DNA from: JADLHS01 sp044225555
GTDB taxonomy: Bacteria; Verrucomicrobiota; Verrucomicrobiia; Limisphaerales; JADLHS01
Direction of reading: 5' to 3'
Assembly: GCA_044225555.1 (NCBI GenBank)
Contig: JBGAIM010000005.1
Coordinates: 1-64,000, forward strand
DNA: 64,000 bases
The notes beneath the pieces were generated by a model. The model saw only the letters and a list, made by a program, of their open reading frames with translations, made no database searches and was not told the origin of the DNA. Each line of letters opens with the position of its first letter. The first letter of the stretch is position 1. The position numbers were made by a program, and so were the translations under genes. Positions 9,236 to 17,971 of this stretch are shown here, in pieces.

Positions 9236-10729
9236 ATGAATAACACCATGAGAACTCCCAGTTCTTCCACAGGAAGCGGCGCGATCCTTCAAGGCAGTCT
9301 ACTGTATCTCTCGTTTTGCTGTTTCGCCTCCGCCTTGGGCGGGCTGCTATTTGGCTATGACCTGTTTGTTATCTCCGGCGCGAAGGACCTGATCGTTCGA
9401 CATTTCCAGCTATCCACGCTGATGGAGGGCTGGTTTGTTAGTTCGGCCATGGTGGGCGCAATGTTGGGTTGCATCGGCGCAGGGACTTTCAGCGATCGTT
9501 TTGGCCGGAAAAAAGTACTGATCGTTGCCTCCTTTTTCCTGCTCGCTTGTTCGGTCGGCTGTGCTTTGGCTTGGTCCACTGCTTCATTGATCTTCTTCCG
9601 TTGGATCGGCGGCGTGGGCGTTGGCATCGCCTCAATGATTTGCCCACTTTACATCTCGGAAATCTCGCCTCCACGTCTTCGCGGGCGAATGGTCACGCTT
9701 TTCCAGTTGGCGATCTGTGTGGGCATTGTCGCGGCGATTATTGTCAATACCGGCTTGCTTTCCTGGCATGACAAGATCAAGGGCACGGAAGCCTCAGGAT
9801 TGATGGGCTCGATGGTCGCACGGGATGTTTGGCGAAGCATGCTCGGGATGGAGACGCTTCCCGCGCTGCTGTTCTTTGTCACCTGTCTCATTATCGCGGA
9901 AAGCCCTCGATGGCTCGCTGAGAAAGGCAGGCAACGCGAAGCGCTTCAAGTGCTGGAAAGAATCAATGGTTCCCAAATCGCGCAAAGGGAGTTGGCGGAT
10001 ATCTCCTCCACCATCGCGGTCGAGAGTGGGTCGCTGATGGAACTGTTTAAGCCCGGACTGCGGCGCGCTTTGTTCATGGCATTGTTCCTCGCCGTGATTT
10101 CCGAGTTCAGTGGTATCACCACGATCTGGAATTTCGGGCCGGAGATCATCCGCGGTCAGGGCATCCAACTCACCAACGAAATGACGGGTATGGTCGTCAT
10201 CGCCTCCTCCCTTTCCATTTTTACCCTCGTTGCCGTCTGGCTGATGGATCACGCCGGTCGCCGTCGGCTGCTGTTCTGGGGGAATCTCGGTTGCTTTTTC
10301 TCCCTCCTGGTTCTGGGCTTTCTGCTCGGGCGTGCGGATTCATCGAGCACGCTTAAGGTTGCGGCGGCGGCCACATTTGTTGCGTGCTTTGCGTTCTCTA
10401 TGGGCCCGATCAAGTGGGTCTTCATGTCGGAGGTTTTCCCCACGCGCATTCGTGGCCGCGCCGTTGCCATCTGTTCGATGGCTGTCTGGACTGCGGATGC
10501 CATCCTGAACCAACTGTTCCCTCTCATGCGCGACAACTGGGGCAAACACATCACCTTCTACGTCTTTGCCATCGTCTTGATCCCCCAGTTTTACTTTGTC
10601 TGGAAAATCATGCCTGAGACCAAGGGCCGCAGCCTCGAGGATATCGAACGGTCATGGCACAACAAAGACTCAAAGTCCGAAGGGGTTTTGCCGGCCCCGG
10701 TTCAGGCACAGACCAACTTAAGTCGCTGA
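9236..10729 (+). CDS. Sugar porter (SP) family MFS transporter
   Basis: A 497-residue inner-membrane protein with about 12 hydrophobic segments. It has the SP-family marks: GGLLFGYDLFVISG in TM1, DRFGRKK in the TM2-3 loop, RWIGGVGVGIASM...PLYISEISPPRLRGRM after TM4-5, and the cytoplasmic tail PETKGRSLEDIE. Proteins of this family move monosaccharides such as xylose, glucose, arabinose or fucose, usually with protons. The position before fucose isomerase and kinase points to L-fucose, which is inference: the classical FucP belongs to a different MFS family. ATG 9248 is an alternative start; neither has a strong ribosome-binding site. Confidence 0.85.
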   Translation: MNNTMRTPSSSTGSGAILQGSLLYLSFCCFASALGGLLFGYDLFVISGAKDLIVRHFQLSTLMEGWFVSSAMVGAMLGCIGAGTFSDRFGRKKVLIVASFFLLACSVGCALAWSTASLIFFRWIGGVGVGIASMICPLYISEISPPRLRGRMVTLFQLAICVGIVAAIIVNTGLLSWHDKIKGTEASGLMGSMVARDVWRSMLGMETLPALLFFVTCLIIAESPRWLAEKGRQREALQVLERINGSQIAQRELADISSTIAVESGSLMELFKPGLRRALFMALFLAVISEFSGITTIWNFGPEIIRGQGIQLTNEMTGMVVIASSLSIFTLVAVWLMDHAGRRRLLFWGNLGCFFSLLVLGFLLGRADSSSTLKVAAAATFVACFAFSMGPIKWVFMSEVFPTRIRGRAVAICSMAVWTADAILNQLFPLMRDNWGKHITFYVFAIVLIPQFYFVWKIMPETKGRSLEDIERSWHNKDSKSEGVLPAPVQAQTNLSR

Positions 10730-10870
10730 GTTTGTCATCTGTGGGTCTGTTCGGGTCGGCAAATTTCTACCGCAAATTAAGTTTCCGAAACGTGGCCGGG
10801 GAATATTGTGAAGCTGTACCGTTTCGCAGAAAGTTTGCCAACTCAAACCCGCACTACGCCATGCGACGCA

Positions 10871-10884
10871 CCCCCGAACGGGGG
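10871..10884. promoter_or_regulatory. Palindromic site CCCCCGAACGGGGG, copy 3
   Basis: Identical to the sites at 462-475 and 9133-9146. An ATG follows 90 nt later at 10975. It lies in the 700-nt gap between the transporter and fucose isomerase. Confidence 0.5.
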
Positions 10885-10974
10885 CTGTTCCGATCCTTCA
10901 GACGCCGCTAAACATATTGAGAAGTACATTTTGAAGCACCGCCTCGAGCCTGAGACCACCGTGACGAGGTTCAA

Positions 10975-11232
10975 ATGAATACAATGAATACTTCGGTTGG
11001 AAATCGGAAGGGAACTCACGGCACTAGCCTGAGTTCGGATGAAACGGGCACGGGCAACGCCGCCGCACCCTATGAGATGCGAAACCGGCTCAGCCTCTCA
11101 TGGACATCGTCGAGAACTGGAACGAAACGCCCCAATTCCTCAACCCCCGATATCAAATTCAACCTTGGGAGCCCGAACCGGCAGGTGCAGCTCATAATAG
11201 AACCTGACGGCGCTATCAGCGTGAACGAGTAG
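10975..11232 (+). CDS. Small hypothetical protein (doubtful)
   Basis: This would be an 85-residue protein with no signal peptide or recognised domain; the end reads LGSPNRQVQLIIEPDGAISVNE. Support is the position of its ATG 90 nt after the third palindrome, matching the spacing at two real genes, and reasonable codon use in the second half. Against it, an overlapping reverse frame is also open (11140-11418) and neither matches a family I know. The rest of the gap to 11430 shows nothing clear. It may be a real short leader-proximal gene, a fragment of a decayed gene, or chance. Confidence 0.25.
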   Translation: MNTMNTSVGNRKGTHGTSLSSDETGTGNAAAPYEMRNRLSLSWTSSRTGTKRPNSSTPDIKFNLGSPNRQVQLIIEPDGAISVNE

Positions 11233-11430
11233 TTCATGAACCAAGGACGGCATATTGTGGAACATAGTCCCGCGCAGGGCTGCCGAGCCATTCATTCGAA
11301 TGTTGCCATGCAGGAATTGGATGCTGTTGCCCAGGCGAATCCTCGTGTTTCGCCGGCGGTCATTCGAGGCGCTCTTCATATTCCTTGGTAACCGGTTGCT
11401 TCTTGAAACGTTCATCACTTTAACTGTTTT

Positions 11431-13251
11431 ATGAAAAACCCCAGTAACTCCTCACTAAAGGTCAATGTTCCCAGGAATCACCTCGTCGGCGCCATGCCCA
11501 AAGTCGGCATCCGTCCGGCCATTGACGGTCGCCGACAGGGCGTCCGCGAAGCCTTGGAAAAAACCACCATGGCGATGGCGAAGTCCGTCGCTCGACTCAT
11601 CGAATCGAGCCTGCGGCACGCCAACGGCCTTCCAGTCGAATGTGTAATTGCCGATACCTGCATCGGCGGGGTGGTTGAATCAGCCATGGCCGCGGAAAAG
11701 TTCCGAAAAGAGGATGTTGGTGTATCCCTGACGGTCAGTCCTTGCTGGTGCTACGGCGCCGAAACCATGGATGCCGATCCACACGTCCCGAAAGCGATCT
11801 GGGGCTTCAATGGTACCCAGCGGCCAGGTGCCGTGTATCTCGCAGCGCTAAGTGCCGCGCACAACCAGAAGGGCCTGCCAGCATTCACCATCTACGGGGC
11901 CGATGTTCAGAATATCGGCGACACGAACATCCCCGCGGACGTCCGCGGAAAGATTCTCGCTTTTGCCAAGGCCGGTCTCGCGGTGGCCACCATGCGCGGC
12001 AAATCCTATCTGTCCGTCGGCGGCGTCTCGATGGGGATCGCTGGTTCCATGGTTAATCAAGATTTCTTCGAGGATTTCCTGGGACTGCGAGTCGAGACCA
12101 TCGACATGACCGAAATGACCCGCCGCATCGAGGAACAGATCTTCGATCCCGAGGAATACCAACGCGCCTATCGTTGGGTGCGCGCCAACTGCGCGGAGGG
12201 CAAGGATTACAATGATCGCCCGGCGTCCCGCAAACGCCGCGAGTGGGAATGGCAGTTCGTCGTGAAGACGGCTATCATCTTGCGAGACCTCATGGTGGGT
12301 AATCCCCGCCTGGCGCGGCTCGGTTTTGGCGAGGAGGCGCTCGGGCATAATGCCATCGCGGCGGGCTTCCAGGGCCAGCGCCAATGGACCGATCACTACC
12401 CCAATGGTGACTTTCTCGAAGCCATCTTGAATTCTTCGTTCGATTGGAATGGCATTCGCCAGCCCTACATCGTCGCGACGGAAAACGATTCCTTGAATGG
12501 GGCTTGCATGCTGCTGGGCCATCTGCTCACCAATCGCGCTCAAATCTTCGCAGACGTCCGTACCTACTGGAACCCAGCCGCTATCGCGAAGGCCACCGGT
12601 CGTGCGGTAACCGGTGCGGCTGCCAAAGGAGTGCTCCATCTGATAAACTCTGGGGCCGCGACACTGGATGCATGTGGCCTGATGCGCGAAAACGGCAACG
12701 CCGTCATGAAGCCCTTCTGGGAGATCACGCCACAAGAAGCTCGCGCCTGCCTCCAGGCCACGACCTGGCCGCCAGCCGTGCGCGAATACTTCCGGGGGGG
12801 TGGGTTCTCCAGCGCCTACGGCACCCGCGCCAACATGCCGGCGACCATGTTTCGCCTCAATCTGGTCAAGGGTCTTGGGCCCGTGCTGCAGATTGCCGAG
12901 GGCCAGTTCGTTGACCTGCCGCCGGAGATCTACTCCGTGCTGGAGGAACGAACAAATCCCACCTGGCCGACGCACTGGTTTGTGCCGAATCTCACCGGGC
13001 AAGGACCGTTCCGGGACGTCTACTCTGTGATGAATGCCTGGGGCGCCAATCATGGTACCATCAGCTATGGTCACATTGGTTCAAGCCTGATCACGCTCGC
13101 GTGCATGTTGCGCATCCCGGTTTATATGCACAATGTTCCGAGCGAGCGCGTCTTCCGCCCATCGGCGTGGACTTCCTTTGGCACCGCAGAGCCCGAAGGT
13201 GCTGATTTTCGTGCGTGCGCGAACTTCGGGCCGCTTTATCGCAAGGTCTGA
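11431..13251 (+). CDS. fucI: L-fucose isomerase
   Basis: The 606-residue protein matches FucI in length and motifs: PKVGIRPAIDGRRQGVREALE near the start, ADTCIGGV, the substrate-region block SPCWCYGAETMD, FNGTQRPGAVYLAA, and the metal-site region IVATENDSLNG...DVRTYW. The end has WGANHGTISYGHIG, holding the His expected as a metal ligand. It converts L-fucose to L-fuculose in the cytoplasm with Mn2+ as the usual cofactor. The next gene, a sugar kinase, starts 2 nt after its stop, so the pair forms one operon. An aldolase for fuculose-1-phosphate is not in the window. Confidence 0.93.
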   Translation: MKNPSNSSLKVNVPRNHLVGAMPKVGIRPAIDGRRQGVREALEKTTMAMAKSVARLIESSLRHANGLPVECVIADTCIGGVVESAMAAEKFRKEDVGVSLTVSPCWCYGAETMDADPHVPKAIWGFNGTQRPGAVYLAALSAAHNQKGLPAFTIYGADVQNIGDTNIPADVRGKILAFAKAGLAVATMRGKSYLSVGGVSMGIAGSMVNQDFFEDFLGLRVETIDMTEMTRRIEEQIFDPEEYQRAYRWVRANCAEGKDYNDRPASRKRREWEWQFVVKTAIILRDLMVGNPRLARLGFGEEALGHNAIAAGFQGQRQWTDHYPNGDFLEAILNSSFDWNGIRQPYIVATENDSLNGACMLLGHLLTNRAQIFADVRTYWNPAAIAKATGRAVTGAAAKGVLHLINSGAATLDACGLMRENGNAVMKPFWEITPQEARACLQATTWPPAVREYFRGGGFSSAYGTRANMPATMFRLNLVKGLGPVLQIAEGQFVDLPPEIYSVLEERTNPTWPTHWFVPNLTGQGPFRDVYSVMNAWGANHGTISYGHIGSSLITLACMLRIPVYMHNVPSERVFRPSAWTSFGTAEPEGADFRACANFGPLYRKV

Positions 13252-13253
13252 TC

Positions 13254-14744
13254 ATGGCGGTAAGTGTATATCTGGCCGTGGATATTGGCGCGGAGAGCGG
13301 GCGCGTGATGGCCGGCTTGTGGAATGGAAGGACGATTCGGCTCGAGGAGATATACCGCTTTCCCAACGGCCCGGTACTGCTGGGCGAAACCATACGATGG
13401 GATGTGCTTCGGCTATGGTCGGAAATTCAGAACGGGTTAGCCATGGCGGGGAAAAAATACGGTGGCAAAATTGTTTCCGTGGGCGTGGACACGTGGGGTG
13501 TGGACTTCGTGCTGCTGAATGCGAAGGACGAAATGCTCGGCCATCCTTATCACTACCGTGACAACCGGACGCGGGGCGCATTGGATCGTGCCTATAAGAA
13601 GGTTCCCCGCGACGAGATCTTCGAGCAGAGCGGTAATCAGTTCGTGGAATTGAACTCGCTCTACCAGTTGCTGGCTTGGCAGGAACGCTCGCCCTCAATC
13701 CTCGACGAGGCGCACAGTCTGCTTTTCATACCGGATTTCATGCACTGGTGCCTTTGCGGAGCGCGTAATGCAGAGTTTACCGTCGCATCAACTTCCCAGT
13801 TTATCCATCCGCTCAAACGCAAATGGTCGTTGCCACTGTTGCACAAATTTGGATTGCCCACGCATTTCCTCCCCAATATCGTCGCGCCCGGCACTGAACT
13901 CGGCCCGGTTCGCAGTAGCCTTGCCCAGCGATCGGGCTTGAGCGGAGCAAAAGTTGTCGTGCCGCCTTCGCATGATACCGCCTCTGCGGTTGCAGCTGTG
14001 CCCACCAACAACACCGGCAAGGTGAACTGGGCTTATGTAAGTTCCGGTACCTGGTCGATCATGGGGGTCGAAGTCAGAAAACCCGTGCTCGCATCGCGCA
14101 CATTGGAGTTGAATTTTAGCAATGAAGGCGGCCTGGATGGCACGTATCGCTTGTTGCAGAATCTTCTCGGCTTATGGGTTGTCCAGCAGTGTAAACGCTC
14201 GTTCGACACGCACGGCCGGAAATACGATTACCTCCAATTGTCGACACTCGCAGCGGAGGCGAGACCTTGGCGTTCATTGATCAACTTGAATGATCCGCGC
14301 TTTCTCAATCCATTCGACATGCCTAAAGCAATCCAGGAATTCTGCCGGGAAACGAAACAGCCCGTGCCCAGAACCGATGGTGAACTGGTGCGTTGCGCCT
14401 ATGAAAGCCTGGCACTCAAATATCGCCAAGTAATTGGTTCACTCGAAGAACTCACGGACGTGAGCATCGAAGTCATCCACATCGTCGGGGGCGGATCACA
14501 GAACCAGGTTTTGAACCAATTAGCCGCCGATGCCTGCCAACGTCCGGTCGTTGCCGGCCCGGTAGAGGCGACCGCCCTGGGCAACCTGCTTACGCAGGTG
14601 CGCGCCAGTGGGGAATTGGGGTCATTGGCTGAGTTGCGCGAAGCCGTCCGTAAGTCCAGCGCCGTGCATCGCTACGATCCCAAGCCGACGGCTGCTTGGG
14701 CTGAAGCCGCGGGACGTCTCGCTGAATATCGCCAGAAGAACTAG
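13254..14744 (+). CDS. Rhamnulokinase-family FGGY kinase, probably L-fuculokinase
   Basis: The 496-residue protein starts YLAVDIGAESGRVMAGLW, the phosphate-binding N-lobe of FGGY kinases, and follows the RhaB pattern with IRWDVLRLW, SVGVDTWGVDFVLL, HYRDNRT, STSQF and the C-lobe motif IHIVGGGSQNQVLNQLAADA. By family it would phosphorylate L-rhamnulose; placement 2 nt behind fucI makes L-fuculose the more likely substrate, as reported for some other bacteria. ATG 13254 is chosen over an upstream in-frame start overlapping fucI because it begins right at the conserved N-lobe. Its stop codon is shared with an IS insertion: T and A come from the host target and G from the IS end. Confidence 0.85.
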   Translation: MAVSVYLAVDIGAESGRVMAGLWNGRTIRLEEIYRFPNGPVLLGETIRWDVLRLWSEIQNGLAMAGKKYGGKIVSVGVDTWGVDFVLLNAKDEMLGHPYHYRDNRTRGALDRAYKKVPRDEIFEQSGNQFVELNSLYQLLAWQERSPSILDEAHSLLFIPDFMHWCLCGARNAEFTVASTSQFIHPLKRKWSLPLLHKFGLPTHFLPNIVAPGTELGPVRSSLAQRSGLSGAKVVVPPSHDTASAVAAVPTNNTGKVNWAYVSSGTWSIMGVEVRKPVLASRTLELNFSNEGGLDGTYRLLQNLLGLWVVQQCKRSFDTHGRKYDYLQLSTLAAEARPWRSLINLNDPRFLNPFDMPKAIQEFCRETKQPVPRTDGELVRCAYESLALKYRQVIGSLEELTDVSIEVIHIVGGGSQNQVLNQLAADACQRPVVAGPVEATALGNLLTQVRASGELGSLAELREAVRKSSAVHRYDPKPTAAWAEAAGRLAEYRQKN

Positions 14745-14758
14745 AGCCTGTCATGCAC
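14744..14758 (+). repeat. IS left terminal inverted repeat
   Basis: GAGCCTGTCATGCAC, perfectly complementary to 15627-15641. The transposase stop codon lies within it, and its first base completes the host kinase stop codon. Confidence 0.88.
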
Positions 14759-15554
14759 TTTTGGCGAACACGAGTTTGAGCATGAGCATGGCGAGTGCGA
14801 GCCAGTGATAGCCTGCCAGGGTAGTAGCGAGGCGTTCGTAATCTCGCGCCAGTCGCCGAAAACGTGCGGCCCAAGCAAACGTCCGTTCCACCACCCAGCG
14901 GCGTGGCAGTAGCACAAAGCTGCGTTTGGCTTCGGCATGCTTCACGACTTCCAACTTCATTCCGTGTTGCGCCGCGTCCGCAGCCGGTTGCTCGCCGGTG
15001 TAGCCTTGATCGACATACGCCAGTTGCACGTTTTCCCCCGTCGCCGCCTGGACCGCTTGTGCCAGGGCTTTGACCTGCGCCCGGTCCTGTTCGTTGGCCG
15101 CCGTGACTTTGAGCGCCAACAGATGGCCCAACGTGTCCACCACCGCATGCACCTTGCTGCCCTTGCGTTTCTTGGCCCCGTCGTAGCCGACGCGGCCCCC
15201 GCTCTCCGGCGTGGATTGCAACGTGCGACTGTCCACGATCACCGCCGTCGGGACGCTGTCGCGTTGCGCGGCCAGCCGCAGCAATGCCCGCAAATCTTCG
15301 GCCATCGTTGCAAAACAGCCCGCGCGCAACCAGCGCCGCGTCTGTTGTTGCACCGCGTGCCAAGGCGGCAGATCGTTGGGCAGCATCCGCCAAGGACAAC
15401 CCGCGCGCACAAACCACCGCAGCCCGTTGTAGAGTTCGCGCAGGGAATGTTCCCGTTGCGGCGCGTCCTCCTTCATCAGCGTCAAATAGGGCGCGCAGAA
15501 CGCCCATTCCTCATCGCTCACATCACTCGGATAACTTTTGCGCGCTTTCGTCAT
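14751..15554 (-). CDS. IS5-family transposase
   Basis: The 267-residue protein begins with the DUF4096-like N-terminal domain (SDEEWAFCAPYL...ELYNGLRWFVRAGCPWRMLP) and continues into a DDE domain: first Asp in IVDSRTLQS, second Asp in YVDQGYTG, and Glu in VVERTFAWAARFRRLARDYE. YDGAKKRKGSKVHAVVDTLG precedes the second Asp as usual. Length is normal, with no frameshift, unlike many IS5 members that use two frames. It cuts and pastes the element that carries it. Confidence 0.92.
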   Translation of the reverse strand: MTKARKSYPSDVSDEEWAFCAPYLTLMKEDAPQREHSLRELYNGLRWFVRAGCPWRMLPNDLPPWHAVQQQTRRWLRAGCFATMAEDLRALLRLAAQRDSVPTAVIVDSRTLQSTPESGGRVGYDGAKKRKGSKVHAVVDTLGHLLALKVTAANEQDRAQVKALAQAVQAATGENVQLAYVDQGYTGEQPAADAAQHGMKLEVVKHAEAKRSFVLLPRRWVVERTFAWAARFRRLARDYERLATTLAGYHWLALAMLMLKLVFAKSA

Positions 15555-15626
15555 CCCCAGCTTTTCACAGATTTCCTGTAAAGGAGCCAGAGAAAAATAC
15601 TTGCGTCAATTCACGCCCCATTCAAT

Positions 15627-15641
15627 GTGCATGACAGGCTC
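15627..15641 (-). repeat. IS right terminal inverted repeat
   Basis: Perfect complement of the left repeat; followed by the duplicated TA target at 15642-15643. Confidence 0.88.
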
Positions 15642-15643
15642 TA

Positions 15644-16094
15644 AGTGATTAAGGCGACCTGCCCTGCCAAGTTGCTTGCCAATCTCAGCCAGAGCCAAGG
15701 AGTCGGCGCAGCGATAATGCCTAATTTTTCTCCTAGTCGCGCGAAGTCTGGTCGGATCACCGAGATCAGCGTGCCCCTCGCCTGCAATTGTATGGCCTGC
15801 TCGCGCCGTCAAGGTCGAACGCCCCTTTGCCCTGCGTCTCTTGACTGCGCTCGCTTCGCCGGGAGGGATGGCGGTTAGGGAGGCACGCTGGGGAGTATGC
15901 ATGTCTGGTTTTTGAATGAATTGGAGGGCTGCAATTGGTGGCTGGATTTCGGACGAGAACGTTTGGCCTGTTCACAAAAACTGCAATGTTCACGACTGCG
16001 TGAACACGATGAAGCGCTGCCCGCACCGAATGAAACAGACCGCAAAGATAATCTGGCTTTCTCGCAGACAGTTTTGACCTATCCTGTCCCTGCA
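15644..16094. other. Intergenic stretch without a recognised gene
   Basis: About 450 nt between the IS and the AlbA_2-domain gene. A minus-strand open frame of 98 codons spans part of it, including IS bases, but resembles nothing I know and has no start signal. It may be the interrupted region originally downstream of the kinase. Confidence 0.4.
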
Positions 16095-16136
16095 ATGCCT
16101 TTGCCGATCAACGTTGATGACATCCTGCACGGATAA
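16095..16136 (+). other. Lost N-terminus of the AlbA_2/RecG-like gene (nonsense codon)
   Basis: ATG 16095 begins MPLPINVDDILHG in the same frame as the gene downstream, then meets TAA at 16134-16136 just before TVEWERLEFK. Relatives of this family usually start with such a segment (INxDDLLxGxxVExxRLEFK), so the TAA probably replaced a Lys or Arg codon. Translation could restart at GTG 16140. Confidence 0.55.
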
Positions 16137-16139
16137 ACC

Positions 16140-17624
16140 GTGGAATGGGAGCGGTTGGAATTCAAGCAGGGCTGGAATCCGGAGGCCGTCCTGCACACGA
16201 TGTGCGCCTTCGCCAATGATTTTCACAATTTGGGCGGCGGCTACATTTTCATCGGTGTCGCGGAAAGTCAGGCGCAACCCGTGCTGCCGCCGATAGGATT
16301 GCCCGCCAGCAAACCGGATGCTATTCAAAAAGAGATTCTCGAAATCGGGCATCGGATTCAGCCCCACTACCATCCGGTGATTGCGCCGCACGTTGTCCAA
16401 CAAAAGCATGTCCTCGTGCTTTGGTGTCCTGGCGGTCAGTCCCGGCCTTACAAGTCTCCAGTGTCCCTGGCCAAGGGGAATCGCGATTTCGCCTACTACA
16501 TTCGCAAAGGCTCGGCCACCATCAGAGCCAAACACGATGAGGAAGTCGAGTTGATCAGCTTGGCGGCCACGGTTCCTTTCGGTGACCGCATTCACCACCG
16601 TGCCGCCTTGAACGACCTCAAGCTTCCGCTGGTTCAGAATTATCTGCGCGAAGTGGGCAGCGACCTCTTGGCTGATTCCGGCAAGATGGAATTTGTCCAA
16701 TTGTGCCGCCAGATGCGAATTGCCGACGGCCCTGCCGAGGCGATGCACCCGTTGAATATCGGCCTGATGTTTTTCAACCCGGCACCGCAAAAGTTTTTCC
16801 CGCAAACACAGATTGACGTGGTGCAGTTTCCCGATGGCCCCGGTGGCGACACTTTCACGGAAAAAACCTTCGCTGCTCCATTGGACGTGATCCTCAAGGA
16901 CGCGCTGACGTTTTTGAAAAACGCCGTGATTGAGGAACGTGTGGTGAAACACGGCGGCCAACCGGAAGCCGACCGCTTTTTCAATGTGCCATACGCCGCA
17001 TTAGAGGAGGCGGTGGTCAATGCAGTTTACCATCGCAGCTACGAAATCCTGGAGCCGATTGAAGTCCGGGTTCTGCCGGAGGAAATCACCGTGGCCAGCT
17101 ATCCGGGCCTGGACCGCTCGGTCAGTATCAAGGAATTGCAAACCGGGCGCTTTGCCACGTGGCGATATCGCAACCGGCGCATTGGCGAATTTCTGAAAGA
17201 ACTCAGTCTCACCGAAGGTCGAGGCACTGGTATTCCAAAAATGTTGAGCGCGTTGCGGGCCAATGGGTTTCCGAAACCCGTGTTTGAATCTGATGATGAC
17301 CGGACTTATTTTCTGGTGCGCTTGCCGCTCCATCCTGAATTCATCAAAGAGGCCAAGGAACGGAAACGTCTAGCGACCGGCCAAGTTGCGGCGCAGATTC
17401 TCCAGTTCTGTGAGCAACCGCGTAAGGCTGGCGAAATCCAGGCGCTCGTCGGTGTCAAACACCGCCAGACATTCCGCGAAAATTATCTCAACGCGCTTAT
17501 CGGCAAGGGCCGGCTTGGGCGAACGATTCCCGACAAACCCCAAAGTCGGTTGCAGCGTTACCGGACCACAGACGAAGGGAAGAATTGGTTGCAAGGCGTG
17601 ACCAATCGAACCCCAATCGCATGA
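16140..17624 (+). CDS. AlbA_2 (Schlafen-like) / RecG-C ATP-binding protein, N-terminus interrupted
   Basis: The 494-residue product opens with an AlbA_2 domain (EFKQGWNPEAVLHTMCAFANDFHNLGGGYIFIGVAE, about 7-125) and has a C-terminal HATPase-like block known from 'RecG-like' proteins (PYAALEEAVVNAVYHRSYE...LTEGRGTGIPKMLSALRANGFPKPVFE). The last 100 residues look like a winged helix. Such proteins are thought to act as ATP-binding transcription regulators and often lie near mobile DNA, as here. GTG 16140 is only a restart site: the natural start is probably ATG 16095, cut off by a TAA. The protein may therefore be shortened by about 15 residues or poorly made. No gene partner is evident. Confidence 0.75.
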   Translation: MEWERLEFKQGWNPEAVLHTMCAFANDFHNLGGGYIFIGVAESQAQPVLPPIGLPASKPDAIQKEILEIGHRIQPHYHPVIAPHVVQQKHVLVLWCPGGQSRPYKSPVSLAKGNRDFAYYIRKGSATIRAKHDEEVELISLAATVPFGDRIHHRAALNDLKLPLVQNYLREVGSDLLADSGKMEFVQLCRQMRIADGPAEAMHPLNIGLMFFNPAPQKFFPQTQIDVVQFPDGPGGDTFTEKTFAAPLDVILKDALTFLKNAVIEERVVKHGGQPEADRFFNVPYAALEEAVVNAVYHRSYEILEPIEVRVLPEEITVASYPGLDRSVSIKELQTGRFATWRYRNRRIGEFLKELSLTEGRGTGIPKMLSALRANGFPKPVFESDDDRTYFLVRLPLHPEFIKEAKERKRLATGQVAAQILQFCEQPRKAGEIQALVGVKHRQTFRENYLNALIGKGRLGRTIPDKPQSRLQRYRTTDEGKNWLQGVTNRTPIA

Positions 17625-17641
17625 ACTTGAAGTTGAAAGCG

Positions 17642-17778
17642 GACACCAAAACGGACACCAAGCGGATTAAAAACGATACGTTCGGATAAAAGAGTTTATG
17701 CTTGAATAGCCAATAGAATCAGGCATATTTGAACTGCAACGGCGGGGAAATCTGGCCGAGTCCTACCTCTGGAGCCAA
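17642..17778 (+). repeat. Left copy of an integrase-tail plus tRNA-3'-end-like sequence (candidate att)
   Basis: GACACCAAAACGGACACCA (17642-17660) and, 96 nt further, a 23-nt block from CCGAGTCC to GGAGCCAA (17756-17778) recur at 44826-44844 (18 of 19 identical) and 44951-44973 (identical). The 23-mer resembles the T-loop/acceptor 3' end of a tRNA including CCA, a common target of tyrosine integrases. No complete tRNA fold can be made here. The rest of the gap 17625-17971 shows nothing else. Confidence 0.5.
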
Positions 17779-17971
17779 TTACATTTCTCCAATTTTGTTG
17801 GGGAATTCTTCAAGAAGGACACCACCCGCAGGCGAGTTGCCAGCAGAATTGCCAGCAAAAAGTGAATCGCGGAACTAGGCGTTCACAATTCGCAGATACT
17901 CCCGGTTAAGCCGCCCACTGCTCGCTAAGTGGAAACCGCAAATCTTCCTATCCTGTTTGCATACACATACT

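Larger units (their letters stand above)
14744..15641. mobile_element. IS5-family insertion sequence, 898 bp, complete
   Basis: The element is bounded by perfect 15-bp terminal inverted repeats (GAGCCTGTCATGCAC at 14744-14758 and its complement at 15627-15641) and flanked by TA on both sides (14742-14743 and 15642-15643), the expected target duplication for part of the IS5 family. It holds one transposase gene on the minus strand, whose stop codon falls inside the left repeat. With intact ends and an open transposase it may still be active or recently inserted. Confidence 0.88.

Noticed and set aside
15606..15902. 98-codon minus-strand frame spanning the IS right end
   Set aside because: It crosses the IS boundary, so it cannot be an old gene, and matches no family.
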